DNA of 64,000 nucleotides from Micromonospora coriariae (GTDB lineage Bacteria; Actinomycetota; Actinomycetes; Mycobacteriales; Micromonosporaceae): positions 2,046,001 through 2,110,000 of the forward strand of contig NZ_LT607412.1 in the NCBI RefSeq assembly GCF_900091455.1, read 5' to 3'. Below are positions 25,129 through 32,556 of the stretch, one piece after another (positions within the stretch are counted from its first letter, which is position 1; each line of letters opens with the position of its first letter). Under the pieces are notes generated by a model. It was given only the letters and a program-made list of their open reading frames with translations. It had not been told where the DNA came from and did not search any database. Position numbers and translations under genes: made by a program.

Positions 25129-25440
25129 TCACCCGATGGACTCCGCCAGGCGAGCGGTGAGCGGGACAGTGGTCAGGTGGGTGTTGGCCCGTGGGATCAC
25201 CGGCATCAGCGAGGCGGCCGCGACGTACACGTTGGACAGTTTGTGTATGCGCCCGCCGGCACCCGCCACCACCGCGGGACCACTGTCCGGTCCCGTCGCG
25301 CAGGTATCGACGGGATGCCAGTACCCACCGGACATCTCGGCAATCGCGGCGTAGTCCCACGCATTGTCGGAGTAGGCGCCCAGGCGTCGTAGTCGGTTGG
25401 CGCGCCGATGGTGGTCCGGCAGGGACGGGCCCGGCGCGGA
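25129..25440 (-). pseudogene. C-terminal remnant of a GMC oxidoreductase
   Basis: The minus-strand frame ending at 25129 reads DNAWDYAAIAEMSGGYWHP, then VDTCATG, GGRIHKLSNVYVAAASLMP and PRANTHLTTVPLTARLAES. This is the C-terminal end of a glucose-methanol-choline oxidoreductase: the active-site His is in HPVDTC, and the GRI..LSNVYVAAASL.P...RANTHLT block contacts FAD. Only about 100 residues remain and the FAD-binding N-terminus is absent; upstream sequence belongs to the cellulase gene. It is a gene relic. Confidence 0.6.
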
Positions 25441-25479
25441 GAGTGGTTCCTCCGCGCCGGGCCGTGGCATTGGGTGGGG

Positions 25480-26871
25480 TTAATTGACCGCGCAGGTGGC
25501 CGTCGCGCCCGGGCCGGTGCCGGTGCCCTGGAAGCCGAAGTTGGTCGACTGCCCGGCGCCGACGCGTCCGTTGTAGCTGACGTTGGTGAACCGGACGGTT
25601 CCGCTGGTGCCGCTGGCCTGGGCGTTCCAGGTGCTGGTGACCGCGGCGCCGCCGGGCAGCGCGATGGTCACGGTCCAGCCGTTCATGTCCGCGGAGCCGG
25701 CGGTGACCGTCACGCTCGCGGTGAAGCCGCCGGACCACTGGTTGACCGACACCGACGCGGAGCAGCCGTTACCCGTCGGTGGCGGCGTGGTGGGGGGAGC
25801 TGTGGTCGGCGGCGCGGTCGTCGGCGGGGTTGTGGTCGGCGGCGCGGTGGTCGGGGGCGCGGTGGTCGGCGGCGTGGTTGCGGGCGGATTGGGCGCGCCG
25901 TTGGCCAGGCTGAAGGCAAGGTCGGGCTGGAACGAACCGGCCGTGAAGCGGCAGCCGTCCGCCTCCCCCGGCGGCTTCACCCAGAGGTACGCGTCGATGT
26001 TGTAGTCGCCGGTGTTGGTAGTCGGGTACAACCCGATGCGCCGGTCGGTGTTGTCGTCGGCGCACCAGTCCCCGCTGGCGCCCCCGTTACGGCTGGTGTC
26101 GATGACCTGGCGCTTGCCCGGGATGCCCATGCCGGCGAGGGCGGCGATGATCGCCCGGCCGAAGTTCGCCTCGCCGGAGGTGGAGTTGAAGTTCGACACG
26201 TTTGTGAAAAAGCCGTCGGCGTACTGGACGCCGGCCGCGCGGAGCCGGTTGGCCTGCTCACCCGCGCTGTTCCAGGTGGAGTGGCCGCCGTCGAGGTACA
26301 CCTTGGCGTTGGGGTTGGCCGACTTGATGGTCCGGGTGGCCGTCGTGATCGCCTGGTTGCGTGCGTTGATCTCGTCGCCGCTCAAACATGTCTGCAGGGC
26401 GAGCGAGTCGGTTTCCAGGATGATCATGACCGTCTGGTTGCCGAGTCCTCTGGCGAAGTTGGACACCCACGTCTGGTACTGGTTGAGGTCCGGAGCCCCA
26501 CCGGCGCTGGCCCCGCCGCAGTCCCGGTTGGTTATTTCGTACACCGCCAGCACCGGGATCTGCTGCGCCGCGTTGGCAGCGCCGACGAATCCGGAGACCT
26601 CGGACTGGACTGTCGACGGGTTGAAGTTGGCGAACCAGCGGGCCTGCGGCTGACTCGCGATCTTGTCGCGGATGACGGCGGTACGCGAGTCGCCGGGGTT
26701 GGCGGCGACCCAACGGACAACTGCCGAGCTCGGGTCGCGGTAGAGCGATCCGGACACCGCGCCGGCGGAGGCGCCGCCGACGGCAAGGCAGACGCTGGCG
26801 GCGGCGGTGCCCGCGATGGCCGCCACACTGATGGCTGCCGATCTGCGGCGGAGCGAGGAGAGGGTAGGCAC
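25480..26871 (-). CDS. Secreted GH6 cellulase with C-terminal CBM2
   Basis: A 463-aa exported glycoside hydrolase family 6 enzyme that cuts beta-1,4 bonds of cellulose. The parts in order are: a signal peptide (to about residue 38), the GH6 domain (40-325), a Pro/Thr linker built of repeated PPTTA units (330-362), and a family 2 cellulose-binding module (365-463, with CSASVSVNQWSGGFTASVTV and the closing Cys). The four active-site aspartates are present: NRDC (117), ETDSL (155), YLDGGHS (194) and DTSRNG (258). The GTG at 26871 lies 9 nt after AGGAGG; the longer frame runs through the ribosome site. A CebR-like operator is upstream. Confidence 0.95.
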   Translation of the reverse strand: MPTLSSLRRRSAAISVAAIAGTAAASVCLAVGGASAGAVSGSLYRDPSSAVVRWVAANPGDSRTAVIRDKIASQPQARWFANFNPSTVQSEVSGFVGAANAAQQIPVLAVYEITNRDCGGASAGGAPDLNQYQTWVSNFARGLGNQTVMIILETDSLALQTCLSGDEINARNQAITTATRTIKSANPNAKVYLDGGHSTWNSAGEQANRLRAAGVQYADGFFTNVSNFNSTSGEANFGRAIIAALAGMGIPGKRQVIDTSRNGGASGDWCADDNTDRRIGLYPTTNTGDYNIDAYLWVKPPGEADGCRFTAGSFQPDLAFSLANGAPNPPATTPPTTAPPTTAPPTTTPPTTAPPTTAPPTTPPPTGNGCSASVSVNQWSGGFTASVTVTAGSADMNGWTVTIALPGGAAVTSTWNAQASGTSGTVRFTNVSYNGRVGAGQSTNFGFQGTGTGPGATATCAVN

Positions 26872-26921
26872 GGCGTGTTGCCTCCTGATCACATAGATGT
26901 TGCTAAGTTTATGGGAGCGTT

Positions 26922-26935
26922 CCCATGGACCGTAG
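26922..26935. promoter_or_regulatory. CebR-like operator of the GH6 gene
   Basis: TGGGAGCGTTCCCA differs by one base from TGGGAGCGCTCCCA, the established CebR (LacI-family) site that controls cellulase genes in Streptomyces. It is centred 57 bp before the GTG and adjoins a TAAACT box on the minus strand, so a bound repressor would block the promoter. Cellobiose should relieve it. CebR is not encoded in the window. Confidence 0.75.
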
Positions 26936-27105
26936 CGGAGGCGCGCGCCGCTGCCAAGATGTGAAGACTCGTCGTTGAGGCAGCGACTGCGTTTGCGTCG
27001 AGGCTTGCCCGGGATCCGCGGGAACGACGACCGTCCCAGCGGTGACCGCGTGTCCGGCAGCGCTACCTCTGGGCCCTCGAAGAGGCTTTCCTCGTCGTCG
27101 ACTGC

Positions 27106-27756
27106 CTACGAGCGTGGTGGCCGGGCGGCACGGCGACGCTCGGTGAGCCGTCGCGCCTTGACCGCGTTGCCGCAGTCGGCCATGCGGCACCAGCGACGGG
27201 AACCGTTGCGGCTCTGATCGAGGAACAGCCAGCCGCAGCCACCTTCGAGCACCGGGCAACGGCGCACCCGGGTCAGGTCGGCCGCCAGCATGACGTCGAG
27301 GGCGGCCTCGGCTATCCGGTCGGGCAACAACATGGCCGGCACCGTGCCGTAGGCCAGCCGTACCCGCGACGAATCGAGCACGAATCTTGCTCGGGCAGCC
27401 GCGCCGGACCAGCGCTGATGTAGTGCGACCAGCGCGGCGCCGGCCGCGACAGGGTCACCCGCCGTACCACCGTCCGCGTCAGCGATTACCGCAAGCATCA
27501 CGAGGTACAGCCCTTCACGGATGTCCCGCACGGCTGCCAGTCCCGCGTGCGCCGACGCGGGCTCCTCGCGCCACGCCCGGCCAACCTGGTCCGCCTCCAC
27601 ATCGATGATCATCCCCACCCGGACCGACCAGCGCAGCAACGCGGAACCGTCGGACAGGAAGTCGTGAGGCGAACTGCCCCCTCGCTCGAGGGTGTTGACC
27701 AGATCGAGTGCCGTGTGCCCGCCGACCAACGGCAGCTGACACACGTCGAGTGGCAT
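27106..27756 (-). CDS. CGNR zinc-finger / ABATE-domain regulator
   Basis: A 216-aa protein. The N-terminal stress-induced ABATE-like domain (residues 5-160, LPLVGGHTALDLVNTLERGG) is followed by a C-terminal CGNR zinc finger (about 168-205): RCPVLEGGCGWLFLDQSRNG, then RRWCRMADCGNAVKARR. The four cysteines are in place, although the usual CGNR is CGNA. Proteins of this kind are presumed DNA-binding regulators. The ATG is 7 nt after a TAGCCT box and has no ribosome site, so it is likely leaderless. It is divergent from the MFS gene at 28082, a plausible target. Confidence 0.85.
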   Translation of the reverse strand: MPLDVCQLPLVGGHTALDLVNTLERGGSSPHDFLSDGSALLRWSVRVGMIIDVEADQVGRAWREEPASAHAGLAAVRDIREGLYLVMLAVIADADGGTAGDPVAAGAALVALHQRWSGAAARARFVLDSSRVRLAYGTVPAMLLPDRIAEAALDVMLAADLTRVRRCPVLEGGCGWLFLDQSRNGSRRWCRMADCGNAVKARRLTERRRAARPPRS

Positions 27757-27763
27757 ACCCAGA

Positions 27764-27769
27764 AGGCTA
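27764..27769 (-). promoter_or_regulatory. -10 box of the leaderless CGNR gene
   Basis: On the minus strand, TAGCCT is followed by 7 nt and the ATG at 27756. Confidence 0.45.
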
Positions 27770-28081
27770 CCATCTAGACCGTCCACAGAGGTTGTGATCT
27801 GTTCAATCCAGGGCCACTGAGCGCGGGTCGATGGCAACGCGCCTAACTGGACTTGCGACCACTGTGGCACCCCCGCACCCGACTGGCAGTCGGCGATAGT
27901 TTCGCCGCTTGATTACGGGAGGAACATGCGGTGACCACATGCTACCGTCAAACATGCCTTAGCCGGAATCAGGCGAGCGCACTGCGACTGAGTAGCGCCA
28001 TCGAGACGATCGGGTGTCCACTGCCTACCGCTTCCGTGGCGGCTTCCTGCTACACCTCGTTCAGGAACTGGGAGGTAGCCA
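27770..28081. other. CGNR-MFS divergent intergenic region
   Basis: 312 bp that must hold the MFS promoter. A GGGAGGA before a GTG at 27931 opens a frame that runs into the MFS gene out of frame. I treat it as non-coding, though a short Cys-containing upstream peptide is possible. Confidence 0.35.
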
Positions 28082-29302
28082 ATGGCGCACCAACGGCGCG
28101 CGGTCTATGCCCTCGCCGCGCTGTCCGCCGCCACTTTCTGTTACGTCACCACCGAGGTGCTTCCGATCGGGTTGCTTACGCTGATCGCACCGGACCTGGG
28201 ACGCTCCAGGTCCGAGGCCGGTCTGCTGGTGACCGGGTACGCCGTGGTGGTCATGATTGTGGCGCTCCCGCTTACCCGGGTCACTCGGCGAGTGCCCCGG
28301 CGCCCGCTGCTCGCCGGCTCCCTCGGTGTGTTCGCCGCGGCGACGGCGGTGTCGGCCTTCGCAACCTCCTATCAGGTGTTGCTCGCCGCGCGGCTGTTGT
28401 CCGCCACCACCAACGGTGTCTTCTGGGCGGTGGTGTTCCCCGTAGCGATCTCGATGTTCCCCGCGAACATCCGAGGCCGCATCGTGGCCCGGCTGTCGAT
28501 CGGTAACGCTCTCGGCCCGGTCCTCGGCGTGCCACTGGGCACCTGGTTGGGCGGGCAGGCCGGGTGGCGGGCCGCCTTCGTCGCGATGGCCGTCCTCGGT
28601 TTCCTCACTTGTATCGCGGTCGCCCTGCTCCTGCCGAGCGTCGAACCGCAACAGAGCGCGGGGGACATCGGACCAACGCCGGATCGGCACCGCTTCGTAG
28701 TGCTTCTCGTCGCCACCATCCTCGCGGTCACCGGCGCCATGGGCGCGTTCACCTACATGACCGTCTTCCTCCTCGACGTCAGCGGGTTCGCCGCAGCATC
28801 TCTCGGCATGCTGCTCTTCATCCAAGGCTCGTTCGGCGTCGTCGGCACCTGGGCGGTCGGCCGGGTCCTGGACCGGTTTCCGCTCGGTGTCGTGCTGGGT
28901 CTACTCGGGCTCATTACCGCCGCGATGCTCGGCCTCTACGCGGTTGGCGCGAGCAAGGCATTGACGATCCCGTTGCTCGCCCTGGCGGGGATGTCGTTCA
29001 GCTCGCTGATCGCGGGAATCCAGCACCGCATCATGCAGGTGGCCCCGTCGACCACCGACATGGCGTCGGCCAGCCTCAGCGTCGCGTTCAACTTCGGCCT
29101 CGCGGCCGGCTCGTTCATCGGCGCCGGCCTGCTGACGATGGCCGAGGTGCGCGTCATCCCGTTGTTCGGCGGCCTGCTGACGGCCGCGGCGTTCGCGTTG
29201 CTCGCCTGCCACGAGATGTCCCGCAGGAGAAGGAGAGGGCGAGTAACTGTCCGTCGTAATCCCGACCTACAACCGGTCAGAAAATCTACAGCTCACACTT
29301 GA
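28082..29302 (+). CDS. MFS efflux transporter, DHA1 (Cmr/arabinose-efflux) family
   Basis: A 406-aa, 12-helix drug:H+ antiporter-type protein. The first helix FCYVTTEVLPIGLLTLIAPDLG and the motif-A loop TRVTRRVPRRPLLAG are typical of the Cmr/AraJ/YdhP branch. Motif C (GNALGPVLGVPLGTWLG) marks an exporter. The ribosome site GGGAGG is 7 nt before the ATG. The CGNR regulator opposite may control it. The C-terminus after the last helix is an unusually long Arg-rich tail (SRRRRRGRVTVRRN). Confidence 0.88.
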   Translation: MAHQRRAVYALAALSAATFCYVTTEVLPIGLLTLIAPDLGRSRSEAGLLVTGYAVVVMIVALPLTRVTRRVPRRPLLAGSLGVFAAATAVSAFATSYQVLLAARLLSATTNGVFWAVVFPVAISMFPANIRGRIVARLSIGNALGPVLGVPLGTWLGGQAGWRAAFVAMAVLGFLTCIAVALLLPSVEPQQSAGDIGPTPDRHRFVVLLVATILAVTGAMGAFTYMTVFLLDVSGFAAASLGMLLFIQGSFGVVGTWAVGRVLDRFPLGVVLGLLGLITAAMLGLYAVGASKALTIPLLALAGMSFSSLIAGIQHRIMQVAPSTTDMASASLSVAFNFGLAAGSFIGAGLLTMAEVRVIPLFGGLLTAAAFALLACHEMSRRRRRGRVTVRRNPDLQPVRKSTAHT

Positions 29303-29377
29303 GCCCCTTGTCCATCAGGACCTGGAAGAAGTACGTGGACCAGATGAACGTCCGCTACTCATCCCGAGCCCGGAAAA

Positions 29378-29869
29378 TCAGGAACCCACGGTTCGAGCCA
29401 ACGTCGCCAGTAGGCGCTCAAGTGCTCTGCGGTCGCTGTCGGTGAGGCCACGGAGGATGGCCGCCTCGTTGGCCAGATGTTCCTCGATGAGCCGGTCGAT
29501 CAACGCGACACCGGCAGGGGTCAACCCGACCACTCTGCCGCGCGCGTCGGCTTCGTGCACCGAGCGCGACACCAGCCCCCGGGCGATCAGCCGATCCACC
29601 CGCTTGGTCACCGCTCCGGTGGTGACCAGCATCCGTTGGCTCAACTGCCCGGCCGTGAGCGTGTACGGCTCACCCTCGCGGCGCAGCGCCGCGAGCACGT
29701 CGAACTCACCGTTCCCGAGATCCGCTGCGGCAAATGGCGGCCGCAGGGCCGCGTCGAGCACGTCGGCCAACTGCTGGATCCGACCGATGATCAGCAGCGG
29801 GCTGGGGTCGAGGTCCGGTCGTTCACGGCGCCACTGACCAACGATCTCGGCGATGCGGTCGTCATCCAC
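29378..29869 (-). CDS. MarR family transcriptional regulator
   Basis: A 163-aa winged-helix protein. The DNA-binding part is LTAGQLSQRMLVTTGAVTKRVDRLIARGLVSRSVHEADARGRVVGLTPAG (residues 70-119); the preceding helices, with NGEFDVLAALRREG, complete the domain. It starts with a GTG 6 nt after TAAGAT on the minus strand. The two perfect palindromes at 29880-29920 lie directly upstream, so autorepression and control of the divergent Rv2466c-like gene are very likely. It has no cysteine, so it probably senses a small molecule rather than oxidation, which is inference. Confidence 0.92.
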   Translation of the reverse strand: MDDDRIAEIVGQWRRERPDLDPSPLLIIGRIQQLADVLDAALRPPFAAADLGNGEFDVLAALRREGEPYTLTAGQLSQRMLVTTGAVTKRVDRLIARGLVSRSVHEADARGRVVGLTPAGVALIDRLIEEHLANEAAILRGLTDSDRRALERLLATLARTVGS

Positions 29870-29871
29870 TG

Positions 29872-29901
29872 TTGCATCTTACCTTCCATGGAAGGTAGTT
29901 T
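29872..29901 (+). promoter_or_regulatory. Leaderless promoter of the Rv2466c-like gene
   Basis: TTGCAT (29872-29877), 18 nt, TAGTTT (29896-29901), then 7 nt to the ATG at 29909. The -10 lies between the two palindrome centres, so repressor binding would cover it. Confidence 0.6.
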
Positions 29902-29920
29902 TCCTTCCATGGAAGGAAAA
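29880..29920. promoter_or_regulatory. Twin palindromic MarR operators
   Basis: Two perfect palindromes share the core CCTTCCATGGAAGG. The first is TACCTTCCATGGAAGGTA at 29880-29897; the second is a 22-bp palindrome at 29899-29920 with the same core extended by TT/AA. Their centres are 21 bp apart, two helical turns, so two dimers would bind on one face. The second contains the start codon of the downstream gene. Confidence 0.85.
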
Positions 29921-30535
29921 TTTGCCGATGCGCCGTCTCCATCGGTCACGGCGTACGTCGACCCGTCCTGTCCGTTCGCCTGGATCACCTCTCGCTGGCT
30001 CCTGGAGGTGGCGCGGATGCGTCCGATAGCCCTGCGGTTCGAGGTGATGAGCCTCGCGGTGCTCAACGAGCATCGCGAACTGGAGCCCTGGTACCGCGAA
30101 TTCAACGACCGGGCGTGGGGGCCGGCGCGGGTGTGCGTGGCGGCTACCGAACAACACGGCCCCGCCGCCCTCGCGCGTCTGTACCCGGCACTCGGTCGCC
30201 GGATCCACGACGACGGCGACAAGGACTTCGACACCGTCATCCCAGCAGCCCTGGCCGAGGCGGGCCTTCCCCTCGACCTGGCCGACGCCGCCCATCGGAG
30301 CGACGTCGACCCACAGATGCGGGCAAGCACCGCCCGCGCACAGCAACTCGTGGGCGAGGACCTCGGCACCCCGACGGTGGTGGTCGACGACGTGGCCTTC
30401 TTCGGCCCCGTGCTGAGTTCGATCCCGCGCGGCGAAGAGGCCCTGCGCGTCTTCGACGGCGCACGCCTGCTCGCCGGCTGCGGAGCCTTCTCCGAACTCA
30501 AACGCGCCCGGGCCGACGGCCTCAGTTTCGCGTAG
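29909..30535 (+). CDS. DsbA-fold protein, mycothiol-dependent nitroreductase (Rv2466c) family
   Basis: A 208-aa thioredoxin-fold protein with the DsbA helical insert. The active-site region is VDPSCPFAWITSRWLLEVAR (residues 11-30) and the cis-Pro loop is GTPTVVVDD near 150. The family prototype Rv2466c has CPWC, uses mycothiol and reduces nitro compounds; here the second cysteine is Ala (CPFA). The upstream frame is long but has no ribosome site; the ATG at 29909 is 7 nt after TAGTTT, so it is probably leaderless. An in-frame ATG at 29888 lies in the first palindrome. Controlled by the divergent MarR. Confidence 0.82.
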   Translation: MEGKFADAPSPSVTAYVDPSCPFAWITSRWLLEVARMRPIALRFEVMSLAVLNEHRELEPWYREFNDRAWGPARVCVAATEQHGPAALARLYPALGRRIHDDGDKDFDTVIPAALAEAGLPLDLADAAHRSDVDPQMRASTARAQQLVGEDLGTPTVVVDDVAFFGPVLSSIPRGEEALRVFDGARLLAGCGAFSELKRARADGLSFA

Positions 30536-30554
30536 TCCCATCCTGGCGACCGGC

Positions 30555-30890
30555 CCGGCTCGATGCGCAGCCGCAGACCGGGGTACGCGTCGAGGACATC
30601 CGCCAGAGCGCGCCGGTGACCGTCGACCCCGACCGGCACGCCGAACTCCTGCACGCCTGGGTTACCCGCCCCCGCAACTCCTTCTGGGGAATGGGGTGGC
30701 ACACGCTGGAACAGGTACGCGAGATCTACGCCTTCGTCGACAGCCTGCCGACGCTACCCCGTCCAGGGGCGACGGGCGGATGCACCGGCTGCTCAGCCCC
30801 GACCGGCGGCTCGCCCAGGGCCTCACCCGTGCCCAGCTCGCTTTCCTCACACGCCCGCGGTTCGAATCGGACCACCCGACTCCGGCCTGA
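30555..30890 (+). pseudogene. Siderophore-type GNAT acetyltransferase with internal deletion
   Basis: Frame 1 reads DPDRHAELLHAWVTRPRNSFWGM and EQVREIYAFVDSLPT, the N-terminal third of IucB/AlcB-like acetyltransferases (Acetyltransf_8). About 90 bp later, in frame 3, LTRAQLAFLTRPRFESDHP ending at 30890 matches their C-terminus. The acetyl-CoA-binding middle, roughly 100 residues, is missing and the frame has shifted. It therefore looks like a deleted gene. No start codon or ribosome site is evident. Confidence 0.55.
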
Positions 30891-31119
30891 CTGCGGACTC
30901 GACCGGCGGCGGAGGGCGGTCGCGCACCTGAGGGCATGTGGCCGCGCATGACCTACGGCGACGCCGGGTATGGTGCGGTGTGTTGGTGTCACCGGGCCTA
31001 CGTTCGGGATCGAGACACCGCGCTCTGGCGCCAGTGCGAGCGCCGCGTTCGTCACGAGGTCGTGCGGCAGGAGTTGCCGACGGCCCAGACTCACTCCTTG
31101 TTGAAGACAGGACTCGTGC

Positions 31120-31305
31120 ATGACATCGAACGGCAATGATCGACCCGTGTTGTTCCTCGCCAACGCGACCACCGACGGGCTGGACAGCTCGGACGTGACC
31201 TTCGACGGCAGCGAGGAGGCCATGCGGCGCCTACGTCACCCGTTCGCGGTGAAGCCGACCCGGCCGACCACGGTGGCGGGCGACCACCCGGATCAGCGGG
31301 ACTGA
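31120..31305 (+). CDS. Possible small hypothetical protein or gene remnant (61 aa)
   Basis: An ATG frame, MTSNGNDRPVLFLANATTDG onward, with good third-position G/C bias but no clear ribosome site (ACAGGA is 11 nt before). I recognise no domain. It lies in a stretch of decayed genes, so it may be a fragment. Confidence 0.25.
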   Translation: MTSNGNDRPVLFLANATTDGLDSSDVTFDGSEEAMRRLRHPFAVKPTRPTTVAGDHPDQRD

Positions 31306-31315
31306 TCCAGGCCCC

Positions 31316-31485
31316 GCCCTCGCCGCGCTGCCGGACGCGGTGGCGCAGGGCCCGAACCCGCGCTCTCACGGCAGCTTGACCCCGGCAACAGATCGCCGAC
31401 CAGACGCGGCAGCGCCGAGATGCACGCCTCCCGGCTGATCACTCAGTCGTTGGCCAGGCTGCGCGGCGACGTCTCCACCGACCGC
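31316..31485 (+). pseudogene. Frameshifted region 4 of a SigB/SigF-type sigma factor
   Basis: The pieces ALAALPD, RSHGSLT, QQIADQ and MHASRLITQSLARLRGD appear in order but in different frames. Together they spell the end of stress sigma factors of the SigB/F group, whose region 4 reads L-x-x-LP...FFGNLTQxQIAxxxGVSQMHVSRLLxxxLxxLR. The junction before MHASRL has 16 nt where 15 are expected. No region 2 or 3 is left. A degraded sigma gene is the best explanation. Confidence 0.5.
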
Positions 31486-31564
31486 GCCTGGACCGCCGGT
31501 TCCGAATCTTCGACTGCACCTGCCCATGCTCGTCATGCCGACCATCGGCGAGGGCAGGCGGCCG

Positions 31565-31873
31565 TTACGTCCCGTTCTGCCGCTTCTCGTTCTGCCGCAG
31601 GGCTTCTTCGAGTTGGTCTTCGAGGATGATGATCCGGCAGGCGGCCTCCAGGGCCGTGCCCTGATCGACCATCTCCCGGGCCCGGGCGGCCAGGCGGAGT
31701 TGGTACCGCGAGTAGCGGCGGTGCCCGCCTGCGGAGCGGTGGGGGTGGATCAGTTTCGCCTCGTCCAGCCGGCGCAGGAAGTCCTGCGAGGCGCCGAGCA
31801 TCTCCGCCGCCTGACCAATGGTGTAGGCGGGGTAGTCCTCATCGCCGAACATGTCATCGGGGTTCAGCCCCAT
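31565..31873 (-). CDS. MerR-type helix-turn-helix regulator
   Basis: A 102-aa protein, essentially one MerR winged helix (YTIGQAAEMLGASQDFLRRLDEAKLIHPHRSAGGHRRYSRYQLRLAARAREMVDQGT, residues 15-70) with a short helical tail LEDQLEEALRQNEKRQ for dimerisation. It has no effector domain, like HspR- or BldC-related small regulators. The ATG has a GGAGGTG site; the longer upstream frame crosses a hairpin. Its targets are unknown; the pseudogenes next to it may be its former partners. Confidence 0.85.
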   Translation of the reverse strand: MGLNPDDMFGDEDYPAYTIGQAAEMLGASQDFLRRLDEAKLIHPHRSAGGHRRYSRYQLRLAARAREMVDQGTALEAACRIIILEDQLEEALRQNEKRQNGT

Positions 31874-31889
31874 GTCACCTCCACGTCGA

Positions 31890-31917
31890 GGGCCCCGGCG
31901 CTTACGCGCCGGGGCCC
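31890..31917 (-). other. Hairpin in the leader of the MerR gene
   Basis: GGGCCCCGGCGC, loop TTAC, GCGCCGGGGCCC: a perfect 12-bp stem that ends 17 nt before the ATG on the minus strand, directly before the ribosome site. It may be a terminator of a lost upstream gene or an attenuating structure. Confidence 0.55.
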
Positions 31918-32556
31918 AGGGTTTGCGGGTCAGAACACCATCTGCCGACAGGAGCGTCGGCTTGTCGTATCCGCACCAGCCCTCAGAACAGGCATCGGGT
32001 GCGAGGATCGCATATGCGTGACCGGAGACCACCTCTCGTTCGATGGAAACTGCGGTGTCCGCCCGGCCTGTCATGACGGCCAACGGCGGGCGATCCAACG
32101 GTGTACGCCCTCCCTTTCCTCTGCTTGCTGTTTCCTTCTTGACGTGCGGTCCGCCGGTGGCGGAGCCCACGCGACTTCATGGCCCCGCACACGTACGGCG
32201 GAAATCAAGCGGAGCCCCGAAAACAGCCTTGGCCCCGCCTGCGGTATCCCGTCGCCCGTCGTGACCTCACGGCCGGGCGGCCCGTCTGCGTTCTTGCAAC
32301 TCTCTGCTGTCGACTCGCAGAACATTACCTCGGCTTGCCGAGGATATCTACCTGGTCCGGCATAGATTTTCTGAGCCGGACGCGGCCAGTTTCGGCGGCG
32401 AGGTCCGACACCAATCCGACGGACGGGCTGTCCCGAGCCTGCCGGGATTCGCCCGGCTCACGCTGCCGGGTTCGGCCGGCACCGTTACGGTCGAGGTTGC
32501 CGGAAGCGGTCCCCCGACCCGGGGTGGCCGGGGAAGCACAAACGAACAGGACAGCC
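31918..32556. other. Intergenic region between the MerR and SDR genes
   Basis: About 640 bp with weak coding bias on both strands and relatively high A/T content around 32160-32420. It holds the promoters of the divergent MerR and SDR genes. I see no gene in it. Confidence 0.4.

Noticed and set aside
25800..25870. Repeated GGTGGTCGGCGGC DNA units
   Set aside because: They only encode the Pro/Thr linker of the GH6 enzyme.
27931..28506. 191-aa frame with a GGGAGGA site before the MFS gene
   Set aside because: It enters the MFS gene in another frame and loses coding character there. A short leader peptide cannot be excluded.
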